Source: Planctomycetaceae bacterium TMED10 (GTDB lineage: Bacteria; Planctomycetota; Planctomycetia; Pirellulales; UBA7805). From it: 6,412 bases of DNA. The translations under genes were made by a program, and so were the position numbers. The stretch is from the NCBI GenBank assembly GCA_002168195.1, contig NHBP01000023.1, forward strand, positions 65,897-72,308. The letters are read 5' to 3'. Below are positions 1-5,624 of the stretch, piece by piece (the first letter of the stretch is position 1; each line of letters begins with the position of its first letter). The notes under the pieces were generated by a model, which had not been told where the DNA came from, did no database searches, and worked only from the letters and a program-made list of their open reading frames with translations.

Positions 1-278
1 ACGAAATCATCGGCATCTTCGAGTGTGACTAAACGCTTGCCATCGCCGAAGAGAGATCTCGTGGCCAGGGCAGCCAACACATCATGCCAAGCCTCTTTCT
101 CAGCGTCGATTCGTGTGAGACTAAACTCTGCATCATTATCGGGAAGCACAATGCTCGTCAGGCGACTGAGAACAGCCTTCTTGAGATAGGGGTCGCCCCC
201 GAATAAAACATTAACCGATTGCGGTGCGGCCGGTCGCTTTCCGATCAAATAAGTGATGGCTGACGTTGTGCCTGCCAT
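1..278 (-). CDS. holA: DNA polymerase III subunit delta (HolA), N-terminal part
   Basis: This is the start of HolA, the clamp-loader delta subunit that opens the beta sliding clamp for loading onto primed DNA in the cytoplasmic replisome. Only about 92 codons are present; the rest lies beyond the left edge. The translation shows the family's N-terminal P-loop-like region, VNVLFGGDPYLKKAVL (residues 22-37), then an acidic segment DAEFSLTRIDAE (49-60), and the typical LFGDGKRLVTLEDADDF (76-92), which matches the delta motif around 'sLFg.rrlv.le.a'. As known for delta, no true ATPase site is expected. The ATG at 276-278 is supported by an AGGAG Shine-Dalgarno on the minus strand at 288-292, nine nt away. 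It is transcribed divergently from the SHOCT-like gene at 655. The assignment is strong despite truncation; another AAA+-related clamp-loader subunit is the only realistic alternative. Confidence 0.88.
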   Translation of the reverse strand, partial: MAGTTSAITYLIGKRPAAPQSVNVLFGGDPYLKKAVLSRLTSIVLPDNDAEFSLTRIDAEKEAWHDVLAALATRSLFGDGKRLVTLEDADDF

Positions 279-287
279 AGCGGTTCG

Positions 288-292
288 CTCCT
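288..292 (-). promoter_or_regulatory. Ribosome binding site of holA
   Basis: AGGAG on the minus strand, nine nt before the holA ATG. It fixes the translation start of the truncated gene. No convincing -35/-10 pair was found further upstream. Confidence 0.7.
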
Positions 293-472
293 AAAGAGAT
301 ACTAGCTTCCCCCGAATGTAGCAAATCGAGGAACTTCTGACAGCCGACCTGGAAGCTTTCACTGCGTGTTCGCACCCTGAGTGTCCGAAAAGGTTGTTAA
401 AAAGTATTCCGTGCAAGCGGGGTTCTTCGTGCTCAGCGACACGCGAAACGCCGGAAGCGGAGATCTTCACCA

Positions 473-514
473 CATTGCCTGAAAGTCATGCTTTTTTCCT
501 CATGTAAGGCAATG
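473..514. repeat. Nested inverted repeat (8-bp outer, 4-bp inner stem)
   Basis: CATTGCCT at 473-480 is the exact reverse complement of AGGCAATG at 507-514. Inside, CATG at 487-490 can pair with CATG at 501-504 around a T-rich 10-nt loop. The fold is an outer 8-bp stem, an asymmetric internal loop (6 and 2 nt) and an inner 4-bp stem. It could be an RNA leader element or a protein-binding palindrome; the sequence alone does not decide. Confidence 0.45.
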
Positions 515-550
515 CAAAACTTTTGTTGGATTTCTCCTGCTCCTCGCAAA

Positions 551-560
551 CAGTCGACTG
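551..560. repeat. 10-bp perfect palindrome
   Basis: CAGTCGACTG is a perfect 10-bp palindrome in the holA/SHOCT intergenic region. It overlaps a second inverted repeat, TCGCA (544-548) against TGCGA (559-563). It could be a dimeric regulator operator, but no second copy was noticed in the window. Confidence 0.25.
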
Positions 561-569
561 CGATCCTAG

Positions 570-588
570 ACTTTCAGGGCGCCAAAGT
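570..588 (+). repeat. Short hairpin with ACTTT/AAAGT stem
   Basis: ACTTT (570-574) pairs with AAAGT (584-588). After a two-nt bulge, GG (577-578) pairs with CC (582-583) around a GCG loop. It is one of the run of small hairpins ahead of the gene at 655. Confidence 0.25.
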
Positions 589-600
589 GCATAATGAGCC

Positions 601-635
601 GAGCCGCAACGGTTCGCGGACGCCGCATCGTCCGC
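601..635 (+). promoter_or_regulatory. Two back-to-back hairpins 20 nt before a start codon
   Basis: The first hairpin, 601-615, has a 6-bp stem GAGCCG/CGGTTC (one G-U pair) around loop CAA. The second, 616-635, has a perfect 7-bp stem GCGGACG/CGTCCGC around loop CCGCAT. No nucleotide separates them, so they could stack coaxially. They end 19 nt before the ATG at 655, which has no evident Shine-Dalgarno, so a role in translation initiation or mRNA stability is a reasonable inference. Neither is followed by a T-tract, which argues against a simple terminator. Confidence 0.4.
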
Positions 636-654
636 CATTCTCAGATGGCTCAGC

Positions 655-918
655 ATGGTCGAATTATTAGAAGGTCCGTGGTATCTGGCGATTATCCTGT
701 TTACCGCGGTCGTGGCGTTGGTCGCGGTTGGGGCATACGCCGTGTCAAAGTGGCGCGATGCTATCGACGATGACACAAATACCGCCTCAGAACTACTAAC
801 CAATTTCAGAGAAATGCATTCCAGGGGTCACCTCACGGACGAAGAATTCCGAACTATAAAAGCACGGCTTTCGTATGAGATACAAGAAGAGATAAAAAGT
901 TCCGACAATGAGGATTAG
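655..918 (+). CDS. Small membrane-anchored SHOCT-like protein
   Basis: This 87-residue protein has no known enzymatic role. It starts with one hydrophobic segment (about residues 10-30, WYLAIILFTAVVALVAVGAY), followed by a charged linker SKWRDAIDDD (31-40). Residues 45-72 resemble a SHOCT helical hairpin (Short C-terminal domain), with the typical pattern SELLTNFREMHSRGHLTDEEF. The C-terminus is acidic and charged. The likely topology is a single membrane anchor with a cytoplasmic SHOCT tail, which in other proteins is thought to mediate oligomerisation or binding. The ATG at 655 is the only good start: an in-frame stop lies at 595-597 and no other ATG/GTG/TTG intervenes. No clear Shine-Dalgarno precedes it; paired hairpins do. 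It lies upstream of clpX in the same direction and is probably co-transcribed with it. I am confident it is a real gene, less so of any function. Confidence 0.8.
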   Translation: MVELLEGPWYLAIILFTAVVALVAVGAYAVSKWRDAIDDDTNTASELLTNFREMHSRGHLTDEEFRTIKARLSYEIQEEIKSSDNED

Positions 919-927
919 GTTAAGCGG

Positions 928-987
928 ATGGATCGCGAAGACTTCTCCTCCTGCTGGAAGGGACCACGCAGGGGTCGGAAACAATGA
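928..987 (+). CDS. Possible 19-residue peptide ORF
   Basis: A tiny ORF nine nt after the stop of the SHOCT-like gene, preceded by AGG-type sequence (GAGG at 910-913, AGG at 917-919). The peptide is hydrophilic and basic at the end (KGPRRGRKQ), with one Cys and one Trp (CW). Its TGA overlaps the ATG of the next small ORF (ATGA at 984-987), the typical layout of translationally coupled genes. No family was recognised. It may be chance or a leader peptide; only conservation can tell. Confidence 0.22.
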   Translation: MDREDFSSCWKGPRRGRKQ

Positions 988-1106
988 GTGTGGAACGTCA
1001 ACTTTTCTCGAGCCTTTCCGGGGACAGGGATGCCCTATCGGTGAGAAAGTCACCGAGTCAACTCGAGCTACAACCGATGCAGGATTCCTTGGACACAGGC
1101 CGATAG
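984..1106 (+). CDS. Possible 40-residue ORF in the clpX leader
   Basis: This ORF starts in an ATGA overlap with the preceding tiny ORF, has AGGGG at 970-974 as a plausible ribosome binding site nine nt away, and ends with TAG at 1104-1106, 34 nt before clpX. The peptide is polar (it starts [18 protein letters not shown] and ends MQDSLDTGR) with no motif I recognise. A competing 73-codon frame over 908-1129 looks less protein-like. The region also contains strong RNA pairings, so it may instead be an untranslated leader of clpX. Confidence 0.22.
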   Translation: MSVERQLFSSLSGDRDALSVRKSPSQLELQPMQDSLDTGR

Positions 1107-1116
1107 TGCCACCGAG
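1007..1116 (+). promoter_or_regulatory. Structured clpX leader with competing pairings
   Basis: A perfect 7-bp hairpin lies at 1038-1056 (TCGGTGA/TCACCGA, loop GAAAG). It directly follows a 4-bp hairpin at 1026-1036 (AGGG/CCCT). CTCGAG copies at 1007-1012 and 1062-1067 can pair and enclose both, giving a three-way junction. The same strand CTATCGG (1035-1041) is also the perfect complement of CCGATAG at 1100-1106, and ATCGGT (1037-1042) of ACCGAT at 1073-1078. These pairings exclude the 1038-1056 hairpin. Such alternatives are what a switchable leader would show, though chance in a short region remains possible. No known riboswitch class was recognised. Confidence 0.35.
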
Positions 1117-1130
1117 CACTACTCGCTGAA

Positions 1131-1135
1131 AGGAG
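1131..1135 (+). promoter_or_regulatory. Ribosome binding site of clpX
   Basis: AGGAG, five nt before the ATG at 1141 and embedded in the purine run GAAAGGAGAGA. It is a strong site that supports the chosen clpX start. Confidence 0.8.
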
Positions 1136-1140
1136 AGACG

Positions 1141-2430
1141 ATGCCCACCGGAAGTGAAAACAATGGCGGAACCCGCCGCAGTGGAAGTACCACGAAGAAA
1201 AATGCGTTTTGCTCCTTTTGTCGCAAAAGTTATCGCGATGTGGGTCCTTTAGTAGAAGGCCCCGGAGATGTCTACATCTGCGGCGACTGCATCGAACTTT
1301 GTCAATCCATTCTTGACCAAGAGCGCCGTCGTCGAGGAACATCAAAAGAACTCTTCTCAAACGTACCAACACCCCGCGAAATCGTCTCGCATCTTGACGA
1401 ATACGTCATCGGTCAAGAACACAGCAAACGTGTTCTGGCGGTAGCCGTACATAGTCACTACAAGCGATTGATGGCCAGGGATACCGATTCAGATATTGAA
1501 ATCGAAAAGTCGAATATTTTACTGGTCGGACCTACCGGTTCAGGCAAAACGCTCTTAGCCCGCTCGTTGGCTCGGGCACTGAACGTGCCGTTTGCGATTG
1601 GTGATGCCACCACGTTAACCGAAGCAGGCTACGTTGGTGAAGATGTTGAAAATCTCTTACTCAAGCTACTCCATGCAGCCGACTTCGATTTGGAAGCGGC
1701 ACAGCGCGGCGTGTTGTATATTGACGAGATCGATAAAATTGGAAAGACGAGCCAGAATGTCTCGATTACACGCGATGTCTCCGGCGAGGGCGTCCAGCAG
1801 TCTCTCTTGAAAATGCTTGAAGGCACCACTGCCAATGTGCCTCCTCAGGGTGGCCGAAAACACCCGGAACAACAATATATCCAAATGGACACGACGAATA
1901 TCCTGTTCATCTGTGGTGGAACCTTTGTTGGTATAGAAAAAATCATTGGTAAACGACTCGGTAAACGAACGATTGGATTTGGACAGGAATCAGGATTCCA
2001 AAATGAGTCTGATCTTGCGAGTACACTTCCGCATGTGACCAGTGATGACATCCTCGAATTTGGTCTCATTCCAGAGTTAGTTGGAAGATTACCCGTGCAC
2101 TCGTCTCTGACACCGCTGGGGCGAGATGCTTTGGTTCGAGTTTTAACTGAACCGAAGAATGCACTCATCAAGCAATACCAAAAGCTATTTTCAATGGAAG
2201 ATGCCGAATTGGAATTCACCGAGGGAGCCCTGTCGGCGATTGCAGAAAAGGCGCAGCAGCGTGAGACCGGCGCACGGGGTCTCCGCTCAATTATCGAACA
2301 TATCATGCTTGATATTATGTTCGATTTACCGGATCAGCCGGAGGGTGAAAAACACGTTGTCACCGCGGCAATGGTCAACGGTCACGAAAAGATGTTTCCG
2401 GTTGACGAACAAAAGCAGCGAAGTGCCTAG
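1141..2430 (+). CDS. clpX: ATP-dependent Clp protease ATP-binding subunit ClpX
   Basis: ClpX is a hexameric AAA+ unfoldase that recognises tagged cytoplasmic proteins and feeds them to the ClpP peptidase. At 429 residues it has the normal family length. The N-terminal zinc-binding domain has four cysteines, C24/C27 and C47/C50. Walker A is GPTGSGKT (130-137), the substrate-gripping pore-1 loop is GYVGED (163-168), and Walker B is LYIDEID (192-198). The RKH pore-entrance loop is at 239-241. The ClpP-docking loop IGF (278-280) is intact, so it should work with ClpP. The arginine finger is R316 in GLIPELVGR and sensor-2 is R379 in GARGLR. The short N-terminal extension (about residues 1-20) is rich in Gly, Ser, Thr and basic residues. 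No clpP is adjacent, unlike the common clpP-clpX arrangement, so ClpP must be encoded elsewhere. It probably shares a transcript with the SHOCT-like gene. Confidence 0.98.
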   Translation: MPTGSENNGGTRRSGSTTKKNAFCSFCRKSYRDVGPLVEGPGDVYICGDCIELCQSILDQERRRRGTSKELFSNVPTPREIVSHLDEYVIGQEHSKRVLAVAVHSHYKRLMARDTDSDIEIEKSNILLVGPTGSGKTLLARSLARALNVPFAIGDATTLTEAGYVGEDVENLLLKLLHAADFDLEAAQRGVLYIDEIDKIGKTSQNVSITRDVSGEGVQQSLLKMLEGTTANVPPQGGRKHPEQQYIQMDTTNILFICGGTFVGIEKIIGKRLGKRTIGFGQESGFQNESDLASTLPHVTSDDILEFGLIPELVGRLPVHSSLTPLGRDALVRVLTEPKNALIKQYQKLFSMEDAELEFTEGALSAIAEKAQQRETGARGLRSIIEHIMLDIMFDLPDQPEGEKHVVTAAMVNGHEKMFPVDEQKQRSA

Positions 2431-2453
2431 TGCCGCCTAGTGTCGTCTAGTGC
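2424..2453 (+). repeat. Three 10-bp tandem repeats with TAG in every frame
   Basis: Three head-to-tail 10-bp units: TGCCTAGTGC, CGCCTAGTGT and CGTCTAGTGC. All share YCTAGTG. The first unit contains the clpX stop (TAG 2428-2430). Because the period is 10, the later TAGs at 2438-2440 and 2448-2450 fall in the other two frames, so translation stops in all frames within 23 nt. It may be slippage-generated or a translation-blocking tail. Confidence 0.7.
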
Positions 2454-2498
2454 GTAAATAGCCACGCGACCGTCGTATTGCATGGCGGTCATTCTGGC

Positions 2499-2528
2499 GG
2501 GAGGGAGCGGATCATTTCCGCCCTTCCC
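2499..2528 (+). terminator. GC-rich hairpin, probable clpX terminator
   Basis: The left arm is GGGAGGG (2499-2505), a bulged A (2506), then GCGGA (2507-2511). The loop is TCATT. The right arm is TCCGC (2517-2521) then CCTTCCC (2522-2528). This gives 12 base pairs with one bulge and one G-U pair, about 70 nt after the clpX stop. The downstream sequence TGTTCCCC is only weakly T-rich, so this is not a textbook intrinsic terminator; it could instead protect the 3' end of the mRNA. Confidence 0.45.
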
Positions 2529-2641
2529 TGTTCCCCGAAATGGGTGCGCTGCTCACCGTTGGCAATCCGTCCCGCGGCATCTTCAAACGCCACTTGGTAC
2601 CACCTTGCTATTGCCAATGGCTTGGTGCGGTATTTCTCTGA

Positions 2642-2667
2642 ATGCGAATTATTTCCTCAATTCGCGT
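2642..2667. repeat. Inverted repeat GCGAATT-N8-AATTCGC
   Basis: GCGAATT (2644-2650) and AATTCGC (2659-2665) are perfect reverse complements around an 8-nt spacer. One G-U and one A-U pair extend the stem to 2642-2667. The AT-rich inner arms and short spacer suit a dimeric repressor operator upstream of mdh, or a small RNA hairpin. This is inference only. Confidence 0.35.
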
Positions 2668-2721
2668 GTCCACTACTTGACGCCGTTCTCTCCAGAAGGA
2701 TATTCGAGGTCTGCTGCCTGT

Positions 2722-3728
<1,007 letters not shown>

Positions 3729-4036
3729 TGCCTGCCGATGCTATTTTCCCATCACCTGATTGATAGCGATGCCAGTAATAATGCCATATCTTGATAATGC
3801 TTCAAAGTCGGGTTGCCCTATAGTGGCGTTGCGATGTAAAAATCTCGGTCTCGCCAACCTCGCTCTCCACTCCGCAGTAACCAATGCCCCCATTCGTGAC
3901 TGCACGAGTATTGCAAACAGTGAGAATTTTGGGCCATCAAGAATCCGTTTAATACATGCATTGTGATCGCGTTGATCTTCTGCAATAGAACCCCTGCTGT
4001 AGAAGATTTTCGGGCCGCAAAGGGAGACCCCAGAAA
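3729..4036. other. mdh-hydrolase intergenic region, no gene recognised
   Basis: This 308-nt gap holds no supported gene. A minus-strand frame (3741-4082) and a plus-strand frame (3760-3966) are open, but they lack motifs and ribosome binding sites, and the minus one runs into the next gene antisense. No GC-rich terminator follows mdh directly. Near its end lies a hairpin with a T-tract (3975-4010) and a Shine-Dalgarno (4021-4026) for the next gene. ATGCCA occurs at 3769-3774 and 3781-3786, both complementary to TGGCAT at the end of mdh (3721-3726); this is too short to interpret. Confidence 0.5.
3975..4010 (+). terminator. Hairpin plus T-tract upstream of the hydrolase-like gene
   Basis: ATCTTCTGCA (3975-3984) pairs with TGTAGAAGAT (3998-4007): ten base pairs with one G-U, a 13-nt loop, and TTTT at 4007-4010. 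This is the shape of an intrinsic terminator, though the stem is AT-rich and the T-tract short. It ends 11 nt before the ribosome binding site of the gene at 4037, so it could either end a transcript from mdh or act as an attenuator in that gene's leader. Confidence 0.4.
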
Positions 4037-4852
4037 ATGAATCGCCTCTCATCCAACGTAATGCTCGAAGACATGAAATCAATGGTCAGTGACGCGGCAG
4101 TCACTGACGACGACATACAAGAAACCTTAGCTCAAAATATTTTTCCTGATGATCTTTCCACTTCCGTAGAGCAGACCGACCAGACCGAAATCTGTTCCGT
4201 TTTCACGCCTCTGCATTACGAGCCAAACTATGCGTACCCATTATTAATTTGGCTTCACGGAGCAGGCGAAAACGAAACATGTCTTCGGCAGGTAATGCCT
4301 AAGATAAGCATGCGAAACTACGCGGCTGTTGCTCCACGAGGAACATTGCCGCTTGGCCAAGAGCGACTGCCACAATTGAGCGATGCATTCACTTGGCCCT
4401 TAGGAGATATCCACACTGCTGATGCGATGGATCGGGTGTGCATGGCTATCGAACGAGCGGAGCAGCGATTTCACGTTGACAAGAACCGTATTTTTCTTGC
4501 CGGGAGTGGAACGGGTGGTACCATGGCACTTCAAATCGGCATGACAATCCCCGAGCGTTTTTCGGGAATCCTTTCCGTCGGGGGGCCACTTCCCCGCGAG
4601 GACACTATCCTGGCGCACCTGAATAAGAGCCGGCGTCTGCCCCTGCTTCTAACCGTTGATCGTGACAACCATCAATATCCCGACGCTATGGTATGCGAAG
4701 ATTTGCGTTTGCTCCATATTGCAGGTATGACCGTCACACTGCGGCAGTATCCCGCTGGCGACGCCTTGCGCGATTCTATGCTGTCGGATATCGATCAGTG
4801 GATTATGGAAGTCATTGCTAGCGAGCAGAAAGCTCCTATCGTTCGCGTTTAG
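4037..4852 (+). CDS. Alpha/beta-hydrolase-fold protein with degenerate triad
   Basis: This 271-residue protein resembles the phospholipase/carboxylesterase branch of alpha/beta hydrolases. After a variable acidic N-terminus (1-50), LLIWLHGAGENE (69-80) is the family's oxyanion-hole strand-loop, APRGT (99-103) follows, and FLAGSGTGGTMAL (153-165) is the nucleophile elbow. PLLLTVDRDNHQYP (202-215) and LRQYPAGDAL (235-244) are the segments that normally carry the acid and the histidine. In active members the elbow is GxSxG, but here the serine position is G158 (Ser is displaced to 157). The acid position appears to be N211, and the usual GH near the C-terminus is G241-D242. All three catalytic positions are therefore substituted, suggesting a non-hydrolytic pseudoenzyme. 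No signal peptide is seen, so it is probably cytoplasmic. The ATG at 4037 has AGGGAG at 4021-4026; internal ATGs at codons 9, 13 and 16 are possible alternatives. It lies upstream of the fliF locus in the same direction. The fold is confident, the role unknown. Confidence 0.88.
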   Translation: MNRLSSNVMLEDMKSMVSDAAVTDDDIQETLAQNIFPDDLSTSVEQTDQTEICSVFTPLHYEPNYAYPLLIWLHGAGENETCLRQVMPKISMRNYAAVAPRGTLPLGQERLPQLSDAFTWPLGDIHTADAMDRVCMAIERAEQRFHVDKNRIFLAGSGTGGTMALQIGMTIPERFSGILSVGGPLPREDTILAHLNKSRRLPLLLTVDRDNHQYPDAMVCEDLRLLHIAGMTVTLRQYPAGDALRDSMLSDIDQWIMEVIASEQKAPIVRV

Positions 4853-4948
4853 ACAAGCCGAATGAGCCGGCGCGAGATTCACCCTTCTGCGATACGGCTG
4901 ATTCGAGCATCTTCTAGACCTCGGCTAGCTATCTTTGCTATCCAATAC

Positions 4949-5007
4949 AAACGCGGATTGACGCCCGTCCGCCGTTTCGAGTAGCCTCCCGCTCCTCTGC
5001 GGGCTAC
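4949..5007. repeat. Twin bulged hairpins, REP-like element candidate
   Basis: Hairpin 1 (4949-4977): AAACGCGGA pairs with TCCG-C-CGTTT, nine pairs with one bulged C and a 10-nt loop. Hairpin 2 (4981-5007): GTAG-CCT-CCCGC pairs with GCGGGCTAC, nine pairs with a three-nt bulge and loop TCCTCT. Only three nt separate them. Two bulged GC-rich hairpins in a noncoding gap resemble REP/BIME-type dispersed repeats. On the plus strand A-rich sequence follows, so a plus-strand intrinsic terminator is unlikely, although the structure could still end the upstream transcript. Confidence 0.45.
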
Positions 5008-5091
5008 CCAAACAAACCCCGAAACAAACAAAGCAAAATCAGATAAACCCATATCCAGCTTTTGAAGCGTGGAAATCTGTTTTTCCCATAC

Positions 5092-5097
5092 AAGGTG
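5092..5097 (+). promoter_or_regulatory. Ribosome binding site deciding the HATPase-like start
   Basis: AAGGTG, six nt before the ATG at 5104. It supports this start over an in-frame TTG at 5062, which has no Shine-Dalgarno and would add 14 residues (KRGNLFFPYKVIR) without family support. Confidence 0.65.
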
Positions 5098-5103
5098 ATT
5101 CGA

Positions 5104-5613
5104 ATGTCCGATTCCAATGAAACCAAAGAACATGTTCCTGTCCTCTTGGCTGGCACAATATCGGCAAAGACGTCGACGTCCAACTTGAAAGACTCTGTAA
5201 GGCGCGTACTCGAAACATTCTCCGATCAGTTATCTGCCCAAGCGATCACACTGTCAGTCGATATCTGCGATGATCTACGTTACTCGATGGATGAACCGCT
5301 GTTTGAACGTGCGGTCCGATGTCTGTGCGAGCAATCTGTTCATGGAATGCCCTGCGGTGGGGAGTTGGTCATTACGGCAGTCCGGCAGGATCAAGGCATT
5401 GAGCTAGAGATTGCCGACAGCCGACGCGATCACATCGAATCTCCGCGTCTTTTTGACAGTCAAAGCAATCAGACCTTTAAAGATAATTTAATTCCCGTTC
5501 ATTATTTCGTTGCTCTTCACGGTGGTTTTGTCCGAGTACAGAATTGCCCCGAGGGCGGAGTCGCATTTACTATTCACCTTCCCTTTTCGCAGGCTTTACG
5601 GTCGGCCGCTTAA
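5104..5613 (+). CDS. Stand-alone histidine-kinase-like ATPase-fold protein
   Basis: This 169-residue protein resembles the C-terminal HATPase domain of sensor kinases without any sensor, transmembrane or phospho-acceptor histidine domain. Residues 28-60 match the region before the N-box, LFERAVRCLCEQSVHGMPCGGELVITA (66-92) the N-box region, IELEIADSRRD (99-109) the D-box, and HYFVALHGGFVRVQNCPEGGVAFTIHLPF (133-161) the end of the fold. Nucleotide-binding residues are eroded. The N-box Asn position appears to be Q77. The DxGxG motif keeps D105 but has R107 and D109 in place of the glycines. The GxGLGL lid is replaced by NLIPVHYF. ATP binding is therefore doubtful, although the fold and its HGG (139-141) remain. 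The stop is 11 nt before fliF, so the two are almost certainly one operon, suggesting a role in flagellar assembly or its control. An anti-sigma/Spo0F-type regulator of the same fold is an alternative. Confidence 0.75.
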   Translation: MSDSNETKEHVPVLLAGTISAKTSTSNLKDSVRRVLETFSDQLSAQAITLSVDICDDLRYSMDEPLFERAVRCLCEQSVHGMPCGGELVITAVRQDQGIELEIADSRRDHIESPRLFDSQSNQTFKDNLIPVHYFVALHGGFVRVQNCPEGGVAFTIHLPFSQALRSAA

Positions 5614-5624
5614 AATAAAAACGC

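Larger units (their letters stand above)
279..654. other. Divergent intergenic region with multiple inverted repeats
   Basis: This 376-nt stretch separates holA (minus) from the SHOCT-like gene (plus) and should hold promoters for both. No convincing gene is seen: the open frames on either strand have no recognisable motifs and no good Shine-Dalgarno. It does hold a series of inverted repeats, all in its right half: 473-514, 551-560, 570-588, 601-615 and 616-635. Their clustering on the side of the plus-strand gene suggests a structured 5' leader for that gene, or a small RNA gene. Promoter hexamers could not be assigned with confidence. Confidence 0.5.

Noticed and set aside
291..473. 60-codon minus-strand frame upstream of holA
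   Set aside because: It ends inside the holA ribosome binding region, has no family features, and the holA start is well supported on its own.
486..803. 105-codon minus-strand frame
   Set aside because: Antisense to the SHOCT-like gene, with no motif and no convincing ribosome binding site; it is a shadow of the real gene plus its leader.
908..1129. 73-codon plus-strand frame overlapping the end of the SHOCT-like gene
   Set aside because: The product looks random (scattered Cys, Gly, Pro and Thr, no motif). The competing small ORFs and RNA pairings in the same stretch are at least as plausible.
1845..2306. 153-codon minus-strand frame inside clpX
   Set aside because: Fully antisense to conserved clpX sequence; a coding shadow.
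3812..3960. Possible tRNA or other stable RNA in the mdh-hydrolase gap
   Set aside because: No T-loop consensus, no matching acceptor stem and no cloverleaf could be found.
3741..4082. 113-codon minus-strand frame in the mdh-hydrolase gap
   Set aside because: It starts antisense within the hydrolase-like gene, runs through the hairpin and Shine-Dalgarno of that gene, and shows no recognisable domain.
4879..5133. 84-codon minus-strand frame between the hydrolase-like and HATPase-like genes
   Set aside because: Its Arg/Gly-rich centre is the read-out of the twin hairpins; it is better explained as repeat sequence than as a gene.
5144..5165. TGGCAC resembling half of a sigma-54 promoter ahead of fliF
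   Set aside because: It lacks the TTGCW half at the proper spacing and lies inside the HATPase-like coding sequence.
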